64,000 nucleotides of DNA from Aristolochia californica (lineage: Eukaryota; Streptophyta; Magnoliopsida; Piperales; Aristolochiaceae), in contig JARWKL010000005.1 of NCBI GenBank assembly GCA_029961685.1, positions 1,178,001 through 1,242,000 on the forward strand, written 5' to 3'. Of this stretch, positions 37,095-48,700 are shown one piece after another. The translations under genes and the position numbers were made by a program. The notes beneath the pieces were generated by a model. It was not told the origin of the DNA and ran no database searches. It saw only the letters and a list, made by a program, of their open reading frames with translations. The stretch's first letter is position 1, and each line of letters starts with the position of its first letter.

Positions 37095-37286
37095 TAAGGG
37101 TGGCTTCGAACCGAGCCGGTTCGCGAGCCGCTCGAGTTCGACTTGGTTTCAGCTCAATTCAAAACGTTATATTTCGAGCTCGAGCTCAAGCCGAGATGGG
37201 CTCGTTAACATTAACGAGTCGAGCTCGAGCAGAACCCGGTTCGGCTCGTCGGCTCGCAAGCCGACTCGTTAATATAACGAGCGATT

Positions 37287-37311
37287 CGGGGATCGGGGAT
37301 CGGGGATCGGG
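37287..37311. repeat. Short GGGGATC repeat with quadruplex potential
   Basis: Four G-tracts of three or four bases separated by ATC triplets, in the left subterminal part of the hAT element. The spacing fits the usual G-quadruplex rule. Confidence 0.6.
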
Positions 37312-38954
37312 AGACCTCTCTTCGATTCGGGAAATCTCTCTGCGAAACCCATACCTCCCTCTGCCATTCCCATGCCGTTTTAGTGTGATTTCTTGCGGAA
37401 ATCGCTGTCCGTAGGCAGGTATTCAGGGGAAATGGGGGATTTGGTCTTCAAATCCCTCGTTCTCCCTCTCCCTCTTCGATTCCTTGATTTATTCCTCTAC
37501 GATTTCTGTCTCTTCTTCCTCAAAGATTTCTTTCTCTTCTTCCTCTTCGATTTCTTCATCCAAGTTTTTCCTCGCCGACGAGATGAAATCGACGGTCCGA
37601 TGGAAGGAGGTAAGATTTTTATTTAATCTTTCTGTTTTTTTTTCGTCGCCGAGCTAATCTAAAAAATCTCTAACTCTCGTTTCATTTCTCAGCAGTACTC
37701 CTTCATTATTGGAAAGTCTTTTTGGATATCCGAACGGCACACTCTGTTTCTGTGAGCAAACTCAGCTCTGTTTTTTTTTTTTTTCCGATATTTCCAGCTG
37801 ACAGTTCAAAGTACACTCGGGAAGAAATCATCGGAAGAAAACTGGTATGAATTTTATTTCATGATTTTGAGTGTTGATACTGTTTGATTTTTTGAAAGAG
37901 TGAGTTCTTGATTTAAGGGTAGAATGTAAGAAGATCATTTTATACAGATTGTATAAGGTTGACCTATTTTATTCTCTTAATTTATTTTTTTGCTTGAGTG
38001 TGCCATCAATTGCATTCTAGTTGTCTCAGAGCCAGGAAACTTCATACTGAGCTAACATTCAAGAAGGAAAGGAATGGTGGGGGAGAAAAATCCCCCACGT
38101 TGTCATTTGTTATGTTTTTGTATATCTCAGAATGACTTACTAAGCTCAATTGCTATAATGTTTGGAAAATAGTTGGTTGGTTGTCAATGATTTTTTTGCT
38201 CAAATTCCATTGTTCTTCATAAATGAAGTTATTATTCTAGACGTTCAAATATTTTTATGTTGTGGGATCTTGCTTCTTTTTTGCCTTCTTATTTTTAGGT
38301 GTCTGACCTCTTATAAAATTTTGTACGTTTATCATACATTTCAGCAATAAACAACAATGGTATTCAAATTGTTACTTGATATATTTTAGCAATGGAATTT
38401 TATTTCATGATTTTGAGTGCTAATAACATATTCTGTTCAATAATACTCTATTATAGTTAATGGAATCAGGAGCTTTCTTAATTGCATCCAACTTCTCTTT
38501 ATTATAAAAAAGAATAAAAAAAGTTAGTTTTGGTCCTTCTTTCTTAATTCTCATTGAACTTATATCTACTGATGTTCTTGGTATAGTGGAGTATTGAGGT
38601 TGAATTTCATTTTTTTTCATTTTTATCATTAATTTCTTGGTATTGAGGTTGAATTTCATCAGAATATTAGAAGAGAATGTTGGTGTGCTTATTTCCTTAT
38701 CTTAGAAGTTTTTAAATTTATATATAAAAAAAGGATCGGTATATTAGACTGGAAACTATTGGGTGCAGGGCTATTGGCTCAAAGAGACCCCGTTGCATTG
38801 AAAGACAAGGGTCGTTCCCGATTGTCACAATGTCACGTACCTTCCTATAAGAATAAACAAGTATCTTAAATTATGTGTAGGATCTTTGTTGTTCGGATAA
38901 CTTTCTTTTCTTTATGTTTTTAATTTGTAATTTTATTTTTTTGTAGAAGTAAGA

Positions 38955-41062
38955 ATGTCAACACCTCCTCAATTGACATCAATAATTAACACTAGTTCTA
39001 GTGTGACTATAAATAGTGACTCAACTCCACCAGAGTCACTACCCTCTGTCATAGAAGTGGGCCCAGATGAAATTACCATAAATGAGGATGAAGGTGATTC
39101 TACTCATACTTCAAAAAGACAAAAAAAGTCTCATGTGTGGTTGGAATTCAAAGAAGTATCACTTAATGGTACAAAAAAGGCTCAGTGTATTCATTGTAAA
39201 ATCAATTTGAGTGTTATTAGTAGTGGAGTGACCACACATATGAGTCGATATTTGAAACGTTGCACTAGTAGAAAAGTGGCAATGAGAAAACAAAAAACCT
39301 TAAACTTTCAACCAGTGGGAGCGGGGTCTAATGTTGATCAGAGTCCATCTGGACTTCCTTTTATGGATTTTGGAGGAAATTATGATCAAGCTAAAATGAG
39401 AGTACTCATTACTCATTGGATTCTTATGCAATAAGCATCCATTCATGATAGTAGAAGAGGAGGGATTTAATTTTGTAATGAAGATGGCAAATATGAATTA
39501 TGAGAAAATATCCCGAAAGACTATTAAGGGGTGTATGGAGGTTTATGAGGCAGAGAAAAAGAAATTGAAAATTTTGTTAAAAGAGATTAACAAGATTAGT
39601 CTTACCACGGATCTTTGGAAGTCTCAAAATAAAAAAATTGAATACATGGTTATTACTGGGCATTTTATTGATAGTAATTGGAAGCTACAAAAACGAGTCT
39701 TGAGTTTTGTGCATGTTCCTCCTCCTCGTCGTGGCGTTGATATAGCAGATGCTATTTACAAGTGTTTGAAAGAGTGGGAGATTGAAAATTTCAGTTGATA
39801 ATGCTGCATATAATGATGTTTGTATCAGACTTTTGCAACAAGATTTTTCAAGGAAAAAAAAATTGGTGTGTGGTGGAAAGTTGTTTCATGTGCATTGTTG
39901 TGCTCATATTTTGAACTTATTAGTCCAAGATGGTCTTGTTCAGATTAAATATATCATTGATAATGTGCGTGCAAGTGTCAAATTCATAAATCTGTCTGAG
40001 GCTAGACTTCGCACTTTTTCTGAAATTGTACAACAATTAAAACTTGGTGAAAAGAGGTTGGTTATTGATTGTCCAACTCATTAGAACTCCACTTATGACA
40101 TGTTGTCTTCTGCATTAAAATTCAAAGATGCATTCTCTAAATTTAAAGTTAGAGAACCAACATATGATTGTTTGCCAAGTTTTGATGAATGGGAAAAAGT
40201 TGACATGGTGTGTGAGATTTTAGAAGTTTTTAATGCAGTTACTAATATAATTTCTGGGAATGACTACCCTACTTCTAATTTGTACCTTAGTGAGGTATAT
40301 AGGGTAAAAGAAGTTCTGGATTTTCATTCTACAAATGAAAATATTTTCATTAGGACAATGGTTAGTAGAATGAAAGAGAAATTTGAGAAGTATTGGGGTG
40401 AATGCAATTTGTTGATGGTTGTTGCTTCAATTTTGGATCCAAGGGTCAAATTAAAGTTGATCGAAATGTGTTTTCCAATGATATATTCTATGGAGGAAGC
40501 TACAATGAATATAAATTTAGTTCTACGCACTTTATATGAGATCTACGATGAATATGTATCCTTATATAATGTGGATATTAGAAATGAAGAGATTGTTTTA
40601 AGTACTAGTAGCTCTATGGGTGTTTCCACAAGTCGTAGGCCTTCATCAAGTTCAGGTTGGTCAAAGTTGATGAGTTATATGAAACAAAAGGATGTAGTTA
40701 ATTTACCAAGGTCAGAATTGGAAATTTATCTTGAAGAAGGTGTATATAGTTGTGAGGAAACTTCACAATATGATTTTGATGTTTTAGAATGGTGGAAAGT
40801 GAATCATATGAAATTTCGAGTATTATCTAAGATGGCAGCAGATATCCTTGTAATTCCCATATCCATAGTAGCTTCAGAGTCTACATTTAGTGCTGGTGGT
40901 AGAGTAATAAACTCATATCGTTCTTCCTTGGCACCAAGTACAGTTCAAGCTTTGATTTGTGGCAGTGATTGGATTCGGGTTCTTCACGGTGTAAAGAAAA
41001 ATCAAAAGGTGAATTTCTTTGATCAATTCTTTATTATGATATTTTTTAGTTTTATTTATTAA
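38955..41062 (+). pseudogene. hAT transposase (BED finger - DUF4413 - dimerisation domain), broken
   Basis: The ATG is at 38955. A BED zinc finger lies at about 39125-39270 (W-L-E-F...C-I-H-C...H-M...L-K-R-C). The RNase H-like region begins with L-T-T-D-L-W and V-D-N-A-A-Y-N-D-V. A DUF4413-like block follows (40100-40470), then the C-terminal hAT dimerisation domain (40690-40980) with W-W-K-V-N and P-I-S-I-V-A-S-E-S-T-F-S-A-G-G-R-V-I. Three lesions are visible: a frameshift at about 39430, a second at about 39795, and TAG at 40082-40084 where the family has Trp before N-S-T-Y-D-M-L. It most resembles RICESLEEPER/DAYSLEEPER-like plant hATs. It cannot encode a full transposase as written. Confidence 0.9.
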
Positions 41063-41423
41063 AATTTTGTTTTATGATTACAGCCTGAGAAGAAGAGTGT
41101 AGAGGTAATGCTACCAGCTACATGATTTTTCATGTTTCTCTCATCATGGTAATTTTAATATTTTTAACGACATTAAGTAACTAGTAATGGAAGAGTATTT
41201 TTTTATCTGACAATAACTAATTTTATTTTTTTGTTTTTGTCGTAGGTGGAGATTTTGCTCATGCAGGGATGTATATTATTTTCTAGCATTAAGAGAAACA
41301 ATTATAGTTTGTACTTTTATAATGGATTTATAGTTTTTATTTGGGTGATTGTAAATTGATAGTGATATTTCATTTAATTTTGTTGTGTTTGATTATTGTC
41401 TGAAATTTATTTATAATATTATG

Positions 41424-41735
41424 CAGTGTATGAAGTGTTTAGACTATTTTATGGAGTGTTTATGGAATGTATAGATAATTTTATGGAGTATTTATAGAGT
41501 ATTTATGGAGTATTTATAGAGTGTTTATGGAGTATTTATGGAGTGTTTATGCAGGTATTATGTATATTGATTATGTCCAATTTTAAGTAGAGGTTATGCC
41601 GAATTTTATACAGGTATTATATACATAGATTATACTCAATTTTAAGAAGAGGTTATACCTCAATCTTATACATGTATTATATATATAGGTTATGCTTAGT
41701 TTTTTGTAGAGGTCATGTCCAATTTTATGTAAAAT
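41424..41735. repeat. Two adjacent minisatellites in the hAT 3' region
   Basis: First, a 12-15-bp unit (TTTATGGAGTGT / ATTTATAGAGT) repeats about nine times from 41440 to 41555. Second, a unit of about 62 bp, each with CAATTTTA or CAATCTTA, AGAGGTTATGC and TACAGGTATTATATA, repeats about three times from 41550 to 41735. Such arrays are common between transposase and terminus in plant hATs. Confidence 0.6.
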
Positions 41736-41953
41736 GTATGTATAATTTTATATATAATTAATTTGATATATATTTTTTGAAATTTTTTAAATGTATGTTG
41801 AGGCTCGAGTTCGGCTCGAAGCTCGGCTCGAGCTCGGTTAAGATTTTTGGGCTTGAGACGAGGCTCGGCTCGAAGCTCGGCTCGAAATATTTAAATCAAG
41901 CTTGACTCGAACATAGGCAGGTTCGGGCTCGGCTCGGCTCGATGCCACCCCTG

Positions 41954-41961
41954 GTTGCAGT
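41954..41961. repeat. Right target-site duplication of the hAT element
   Basis: GTTGCAGT, identical to 37087-37094. It ends in TTGCAG, which resembles a splice acceptor; splicing from NDUFA1 exon 1 to it would be out of frame. Confidence 0.92.
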
Positions 41962-42429
41962 GGAACGGAGGGATAAAAAGCTTATGGAGATTATCTCCTG
42001 TCAACAAGACTAGATTGGTAATTTATCTCTCCGTCTCTCACTCTCTCTTTTTCCTTATAATGTGTATCTATTATTATTTTTCTCGACCTTCATCTTTTGG
42101 ATTTTTTTTAAAAAAAATTGTATTGGAAAAAGTTAGGATTGTTCTTACTTTAAATCCCCTGTGAGTGACTAATACTTTGAAACGGTAAAAATTTTGGGTT
42201 CAGAGTTAGGTAGGGAAATCTTATTTTTTTCCGCCGAATCGTTGACTGGTTTTGTTGCCCGTGAATTGTGTTTGAGAGTTTGTATGTGTTAGAGAAAGCT
42301 GTATTTTGCTGGACTATCAGCTTTAATTACTGTAGTTATCGAATGGGTTTCTTGGTCCTGTCTTTTGGCTCTTTATAAATAGTCTGTAGATTGGAATTCA
42401 ACTTAGTCAGTCGATTTTGTTAAGGTGTT

Positions 42430-42545
42430 TTTTTTTTCTTTCTCCAAATGTAGACTATATTACACACATGAAACCCCATAACTCGGTTAAACACTAACCC
42501 AAGACCCTGTACTGGAAGCTCTGTTGAGCCTAACGCCCAATCCAG
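42430..42545 (-). repeat. Possible SINE-like retroposon, second copy
   Basis: Minus strand: TTGGGCGTTAGGCTCAACAG, then GGGTCTTGGGTTAGTGTTTA, ending in an A-rich tail (T-run on plus at 42427-42435). The module order is like 5280-5392. It lies in the 3' flank of NDUFA1. Confidence 0.35.
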
Positions 42546-42989
42546 AAATCATTGTCAGTTCAGTTGTAGTGGAGGGGAGGGGAGGATTGTTTTATGTCAA
42601 TCTTACTGGTAAATGTTCTCTTTATGGACAAAAGTGTAGTGAGTATGGTGATTGAGTTTAGGTGTTGGCATATGATGAGATGGAGGAGTTTTCTTTATGT
42701 GACTTTTTGAGTTTGGAGAATAGACGAAGGTGGAGGGTAACCCCTTGTTTAGCAGGAGAGTCAACGAACTAATTGGCTGACCTCATACATGTTGCCATAA
42801 ACAACTAAAGAGTGAAGATACAACAATGTTTAATGGAAACAACACCAACAATGCGAGGGTGAGGGGGGAGGGGGCAGGTAAAGAGGAAGTGGCCGTGTCT
42901 AAGAGCTTGAATTTTGGTGCTGGTTGGTCTGAAACGCCTAAATGGCCTGAGTAGGAGGCTAAAATGACTCCCTCGTGATTCCAAAACAC

Positions 42990-43920
42990 TCCACTGAGGC
43001 GTGCCTGGCCGGGGAAACCAAGTGTGCAGCCTTCAAATTTTAGTGGTTTTGAGATTTTTAGTGCAGAATCCTCTATCCACCAGTCTCCCCAGAATTTAGT
43101 TCGAGTCCCATTTCCAAGGAAGAGTGAAATCCAATTGAAGAGGGTGCAAAGTGTGCCACAAAGGGGATAATTTCCAATGCTGGCCTCATTCAGTCAACCA
43201 TCTAGGACTCCAATTCAGTTTGCTCGCCACAATCCATTGCCAAAGAAGCCCGATAGATATATTAAACCACCAAAACTATTTGAAGTAGGAGTTCATTTCT
43301 TTGGTGCTTTGGATGCCCAATCCCCCATTCATCTTTCCATTTCATGAGATGGCACTTAAAACCCTTTTCCACTTCTCTCCATAGGAATCTCTTCTTTATA
43401 CTTTCAATTATGTTGCATACAATAGCTGGGCACGAGATAAAAGATGTAAGAATTCTGAAGTCCATCAATGCAGGCGAGTCTGCCAGTCTTGGAGAGGAGT
43501 TTTACTTTCCAAGTGGATAATCTCTTCCCTATCTTCTCAATGATTGGGCATCCCATGTAGCTTGCTAGCTCACTGGCTTACGCCATCATCCAGGTTTATC
43601 CAGTCAGGGAGGTCTTTGCCCAATTGGTTTTCTGTCCTGAGACTATTTCAAAGAGCCTGAGGAGGACTTTGACATTCCAGACTTGATCAAATGATCCCTG
43701 ACAGACGTAGATTGTGTCATCTGCAAATTGAAGAAGCGGCACATCAAGCTCATGGTCATCGGCCACTAGCAGAACTCATTTCCTCTCCCTTGCTGCATGG
43801 ATCATTGATTTGAGGTACAAAAGCCTTCTTCAAAATGTGATGTCCTGAAGCTCAGAAAGTTGGGATCATAGGAAGGAAGCAGAGGCCTGGTGTTTGGAGC
43901 TTTTGGTAGGATCATCTGAC
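42990..43920 (-). pseudogene. LINE (L1-type) reverse transcriptase fragment
   Basis: Reading the minus strand from 43920 down: a reverse transcriptase box L-L-Q-F-A-D-D-T (about 43710-43740), then M-G-C-P-I-I-E-K-I-G-K-R-L-S and L-L-S-K-T-G-R-L-A (43480-43560), then I-K-K-R-F-L-W and M-K-W-K-D-E-W-G-I-G (43310-43410), then N-G-T-R-T-K-F-W-G-D-W-W-I (about 43075-43115). This is the order seen in plant L1 LINEs, RT followed by the zf-RVT region. Frameshifts and stops interrupt it. Both ends are decayed. Confidence 0.75.
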
Positions 43921-43929
43921 GGCATTTGT

Positions 43930-45515
43930 ATATCTCAAATCCAAATTATGTTCTACTGAATTGCAATCAGATTGCACATTAAGCTTGCAGCCAGTTGATA
44001 CTGGATTGGATTGTTCCCCGAAATTAAAAATTAGATGCACCTTCTCGTGGTGGCATAAACAAGCCCTGTCAGGTATGGTGTCTACTCCTTCCTCTGAAGA
44101 AATCAAAGAAGGATACGAAATCCTTTTAAATAATTGAACAAAAGTTGGGTTTTTGTTCCTTCCAATGTTGATGGTTGCCCATGGTTCTAGGGTTTTAAAA
44201 AATGTTTATTTTTCTTTTCTTATTCCAACTGAGTCTTGTCTTTTAGATAGTAGATATGGGATGCACAGATTTGTGGCATTTAATAATAGAGAGGTTCCAA
44301 ATGTTTTGTTGCAGCCTCCACATTTGTTCATGTGAGGCTCAACGTGCATTGTCCGATGCCTTTTAATAGACTTGAATGGAATCCTATGCTGGTTTTTTTT
44401 TTTTATTATCTAGAGAGAGAAACTCACAAGTTCCCAATGAGAAGAGATATATAACTCAATGGTTTTATTTTTTATAAATCTAGAAATTATTATTAATATA
44501 TCTAATCTTGGATTGATCGACGAATAATCTTTGATTCCATAGATCTGGGAACCGAAAATTTTTAGATGCCTGTGAATCGCCTTGATTGAGTAGGTCTTGA
44601 AAATGCATTTTCGTTAATAAATTAGAGAGAGAGAGAGAGAGATTCACTGGAAACTTTTTTTAGGAAAATATAATTAGACCGATCGCTTCTCGACCAAAGA
44701 TAGTGTTTATTTCTTGATTAACTCAATAAGAATTGAAATATTATAGATTTATTTATAATATTTATTGCTATGAGAAAGCATAAGTTTGGATCATTATGAT
44801 GTTAGACAAAGTAGTATTTGATGCGATGTTCTTGTTGTAAAAAAATTGTTGTTAGGGTCGAATTGAGTTTTTTTTTTTGTTTTTTACATAAAAGTCACTA
44901 TTTTGATTCTCGATTTCTCCCTGAGTCTCACAAAGAATTTAAATGTGAAAAAATAGCTGAAAAAATTATAGAACTAGTTATTATTTAAGAAATATTGTCA
45001 CTCTTTATAATAAGATTTTTAAGTATTAGAGTGAATTAATATTTACAAATATCATTATTTTTAATCAAATATTGATTTGATTTAATATAATGAGTTTAAT
45101 ATTTTTTATGATTTAAAATTTAAAATTAGGAATTATGAATAATTATAAGTATTTTAATAATATAAGAAGATTGCCAAGTGGAAAATGGGTTTAAATAAGA
45201 AAAACAAAGTAAATGCAATTAAAAGATTGTCATGTGCTTCTTAGCATAAAACCTCTCTCATTTGATCACGTCCCTGGTTTTCTATATTAGTCACTCTCTC
45301 TCTCGTTTTAACGCCCATCGGTCGCTGTGGCCCAAAATAGGACTCTCAGGAGGCTCTCACCACAAGATATAGTCGGGTATTATCTCCCGATCCGCTGGAT
45401 TTCATCGCCTCTCCGCCGCTTTTGCATGCCTCGGTACTCTTTCACACTGTAAATTCACATCCACGTCTCTGTATTTCTGCCTCTCCCTCTATCACTGAGC
45501 ACAGAAAACCCCATA
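43930..45515. other. Intergenic spacer upstream of the KH gene
   Basis: AT-rich with a (GA)n run at 44626-44641. From about 45280 the composition becomes CT-rich, in keeping with the promoter and 5' UTR of the next gene. No other feature is supported. Confidence 0.4.
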
Positions 45516-45517
45516 CC

Positions 45518-45525
45518 TATTTAAA
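45518..45525 (+). promoter_or_regulatory. Probable TATA box of the KH gene
   Basis: TATTTAAA 237 bp before the ATG at 45755, followed by a CT-rich leader with a T/CTT tract at 45570-45597. Choice of this element is tentative. Confidence 0.35.
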
Positions 45526-45754
45526 CCTGCGAGAGAGCAGAAATCAATTCACTCATTTCTATACAATTTACTTTTTTTTTTTTTTCTTCTTCTTCTTGGT
45601 GGTTTTTCTTTCTTGGAGGGTAGAAAGGGAAAGAATCCCCCCATTCGCTTCCCTTTCTGCAACCCAACAGAGTGCCTTTACAGGTTCTCTCGACCCCCTC
45701 CTTTTGTTCTCCTTTTTTTCTTCTCTGCAAAACCCTTTTATCTGTCTCGAAAGC

Positions 45755-48700
45755 ATGTCAGGTTTATACTCACATACCTTCTCTCCAGCAAGAGCTGCTT
45801 CTCCACAAATACGAAACACCCCCGACATCGATAGGTACTGCTGCAAAAACACCGAAAGAGTTGCATTCTTTTTTTGTGGGGCCTGTTTGTTTTCTGATAT
45901 TCGTGGTGCATGTTTGATTGAATTGGGTGTTTGAAAATTTTGGGTATTGTTTCTTTTAGTCAGTACTTGGCAGAGCTATTGGCAGAACATCAGAAGCTTG
46001 GGCCTTTCATGCAGGTTCTTCCTATATGCAGCCGTTTATTGAATCAGGGTGAGTGTTCTGAACTTCTTGATGCGTTTCGTGTCTTGAGTGGAGTTTTTTT
46101 ATTTAGGTTTTGGTTAATTACATCCTCAGATTGGAAAATGGTGCTAACATTCACTATTGGCGGTTCCTATCTCTTCTTTGGTCTTCAAAGAACTGCTTTC
46201 AGTGTTACTATATCTTGTCACGTTAGTCGTTTGGGAAATAACTGCTGCTTTTACTTTGTGATAGTTACCGACTTTCCTTTGTCATTCATGAATACTATGC
46301 TGGCGTTGGAAATCTGTAGTTAGTATGCAATTGTCAGAAAAATTTCATCTTTGCTCGGGAAACAAGTACTCTTCGGTTAAGTAACGGGTACTCTGCTCGA
46401 CTCAAATGTGCTTGCACTGTGACAATAAGTTTGGCATTCCAAATACTCTTGAGATCTTTTAAAACTTATCTTGAGGTTGTTTGCTCAAATGTAGTAATTA
46501 TCAAACTGCTGCATTATCATTTTTGCACTGCCCTTAGAAATTCCCATAATCCATTCCCTTATTCTCCCCTTTCTTTTTGTGGTTGAGGAGAAAACAACTT
46601 TGGCAACAAGAGGCGTTATAATGATCACTGTAATACAAAGGCAACCATTAGGTTTATACCCTTGTTGTGCACAAACGCTTGCTTCTTCATGCACAGATTT
46701 AGCCGTTTATAATTTCCTATCATTTACAATGAGGTATTTTAGATGAAAGAGAAACTCTTGTGCTTTAGAGTAAAATGTCAAAACCCAGTCTCTATTTTAG
46801 ATGAAAGAGGAACTCTTGTTCTTTAGAGTACAATGTCAAAACCCGGTCGAGAAGTGCAACAAGATTATGTTATGGTAAGCTGATATCTTGTCACTCTTTG
46901 AGCTATTTAGGCGCTTATGTTGACTCACTTTCTATCCAGTTATATCTTAATGTGTAGCACGAAAGCCTTGGTTGAAAATCCTCAATATGGGGCTTGAACT
47001 GTGCATATGCCTGTTGTGATGGCTCTCTCGATGATAGATTCATTGATCCAACAATGGCCAAAGCATGATCTGTTTTTTCTTTTGGAAACAGCCATCTAGA
47101 GTCTAATTTGTGAACCATACCATTTATCTGATTTTGCCTACTCAAATGGTGCCAGCTAGGATTTTAAGCCTAAACCTGAGGGTATGCATGGGCCATTACA
47201 AAAATCGATACAGTGAGTGGGCTATTTAAAAAACTGATTCATTGCATGAGCCATCCAATTGATGTTTGGGACCCTGCATCAGTATTGGCATTTAATATTT
47301 TTTTGTACTCTTTTATTTAGAGAATACTAACTGCATAGATGGCATTAGTGTTTGACCTCTGATTTTGCTTTAGACAATGTTTGGATCCTTTTGTTTTTTC
47401 CCTTTGCCGATTTCTGTACCTGAAACTTTATTGTTAATCTTACTTTTTTGTTTCTGTTTCTGTTTCTTGTTTGACAGAGATTATACGGGTCTCTAGTATG
47501 GTTTCCAACCAAGGGTTTGACAACTATGACCGGCTGCAGCATGCAAGTCCAGGCTCCTTGGCTTCAAATTTTATCCCAAATGTTGGAGGAACTAGTTTAG
47601 GAAGCTGGAATGGCCTCCCTCAGGAGGTAACTGGAAAAATTCACCTTTTTTGTACATGTACTAGATCTTCGTCTGTTACTTTTGTTATTATCAATTTCAA
47701 AAACAATTATTATTATGTGATGATGGCAGTTGAAAGATGCTGTTGATATCTTGTCCACCTTTCTACATGTTTTTGAAGATGAAAGCTATGGTTTACAAGT
47801 TAAAATATTGGAGTATAATTTTGGATTTGAGATAGCTAATATTTTTATATCCGATTTCTATGGTTTTGAGCAGGAAAGAAGAGCTTCCATAGTTAATTTG
47901 GTTGACATGATTACAACTTTGTAATGGGTAACCTATGTGAGCTGATTTAAGTGGGTTACTTAGGATGGTTTGGAGGCAGGGTTTGATAGGTAAAAAATGG
48001 AGTATTTAAACAAAATAAATAATTAGAATGTCTGTCTGGCTGGTGCTTCTTGAGCACTGTGCTGACTTTTCAGGTGCTCAAGTCTAGGAGTAGCCATACC
48101 TGAGAGACAGGTATTTTCTGCTTATTCTATGTAGAGGAAGGTATTCTTCACTCTGCACTGAAACATCCTCACGAGACTTTATTCCTATGTCTATATTGGA
48201 CTCGTGTTTGGAATTTATTAAGAATGAGGTTGGTGTATTCTGTGAGATGACTTGGCTGCCAGTAGCTTCGGTGGATGTTAGGACTTCTGCTATCTTCCAA
48301 AATGTGGAAATTATTTCTCACTACCATGAGGAAGAAACTCCAAAATCAGATAGAGGCTATAACAATTTGTTGGATTTTGTCTAACCTTGTTGATAAACTG
48401 TATGTCATCAGCTCACTTTATTTGCTCCTCTTTGTAGCAAACTAAACCTAGGTATACCCATTAATAATGACATTTCAATTCCCAAGTAGAAGAGAAGGTG
48501 TATAAAGACATTGATGTAGCATAAATCTAATTATAAATCCTACAATGTCATGGTTTTTTTATCTGTTGTCTTCTTCAACATGAGTTAGTTGTTTGGAAGC
48601 AAGCCTACTTTCATATGCATTTTTGCAATTTGAAGAGTGCGTCCCTTTTATTTATTTTTATTTTTATATCAAAGTAAGACGAGGTTATTAAAAATAAAGC

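Larger units (their letters stand above)
37095..41953 (+). mobile_element. hAT superfamily DNA transposon, 4,859 bp, inside NDUFA1 exon 2
   Basis: The left end reads TAAGGGTGGCTTCGAACC and the right end, reverse complemented, CAGGGGTGGCATCGAGCC. The inverted repeats agree at 19 of 23 positions and are flanked by a perfect 8-bp duplication. Both subterminal regions (37115-37275 and 41800-41945) are packed with GGCTCG/CGAGCC and GAGCTCGAG motifs, the usual form of hAT transposase binding sites. The interior has a GGGGATC-type 7-bp repeat (37287-37311), a transposase relic (38955-41062) and two minisatellites (41424-41735). Long non-coding leader (37620-38950) may hold 5' UTR introns. Full length is normal for an autonomous hAT, but the transposase is disabled. 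Confidence 0.93.
36852..42013 (+). pseudogene. NDUFA1: NDUFA1 (complex I MWFE subunit) gene interrupted by a hAT element
   Basis: Exon 1 is 36852-36953, the intron 36954-37056 (GTAGGG...TTTCAG), and exon 2 starts at 37057. Exon 2 is split after base 37094 by the hAT element and resumes at 41962, ending at TAG 42011-42013. Without the element the frame has 63 codons, as usual for plant NDUFA1 (about 65). Visible family features are one membrane helix (L-P-L-G-I-I-A-G-M-L-C-I-M-G-N), I-H-K-A, G-R-P-K-H-I-G, W-D-V-A-V and E-R-R-D-K-K. The protein is a small inner-membrane subunit of mitochondrial complex I. With the element in place, translation would run on past residue 47 into about 35 to 60 transposon-encoded residues and stop at 37270-37272, losing E-R-R-D-K-K. 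Coding sequence on both sides is undamaged, so the insertion may be recent, heterozygous, or tolerated because another copy exists. Confidence 0.9.

Noticed and set aside
45422..45754. Upstream extension of the first KH-gene frame
   Set aside because: The stretch 45422-45754 is open but low-complexity (Phe-rich from a T/CTT tract) and lies downstream of a TATA-like box. Family proteins begin at M-S-G-L-Y.
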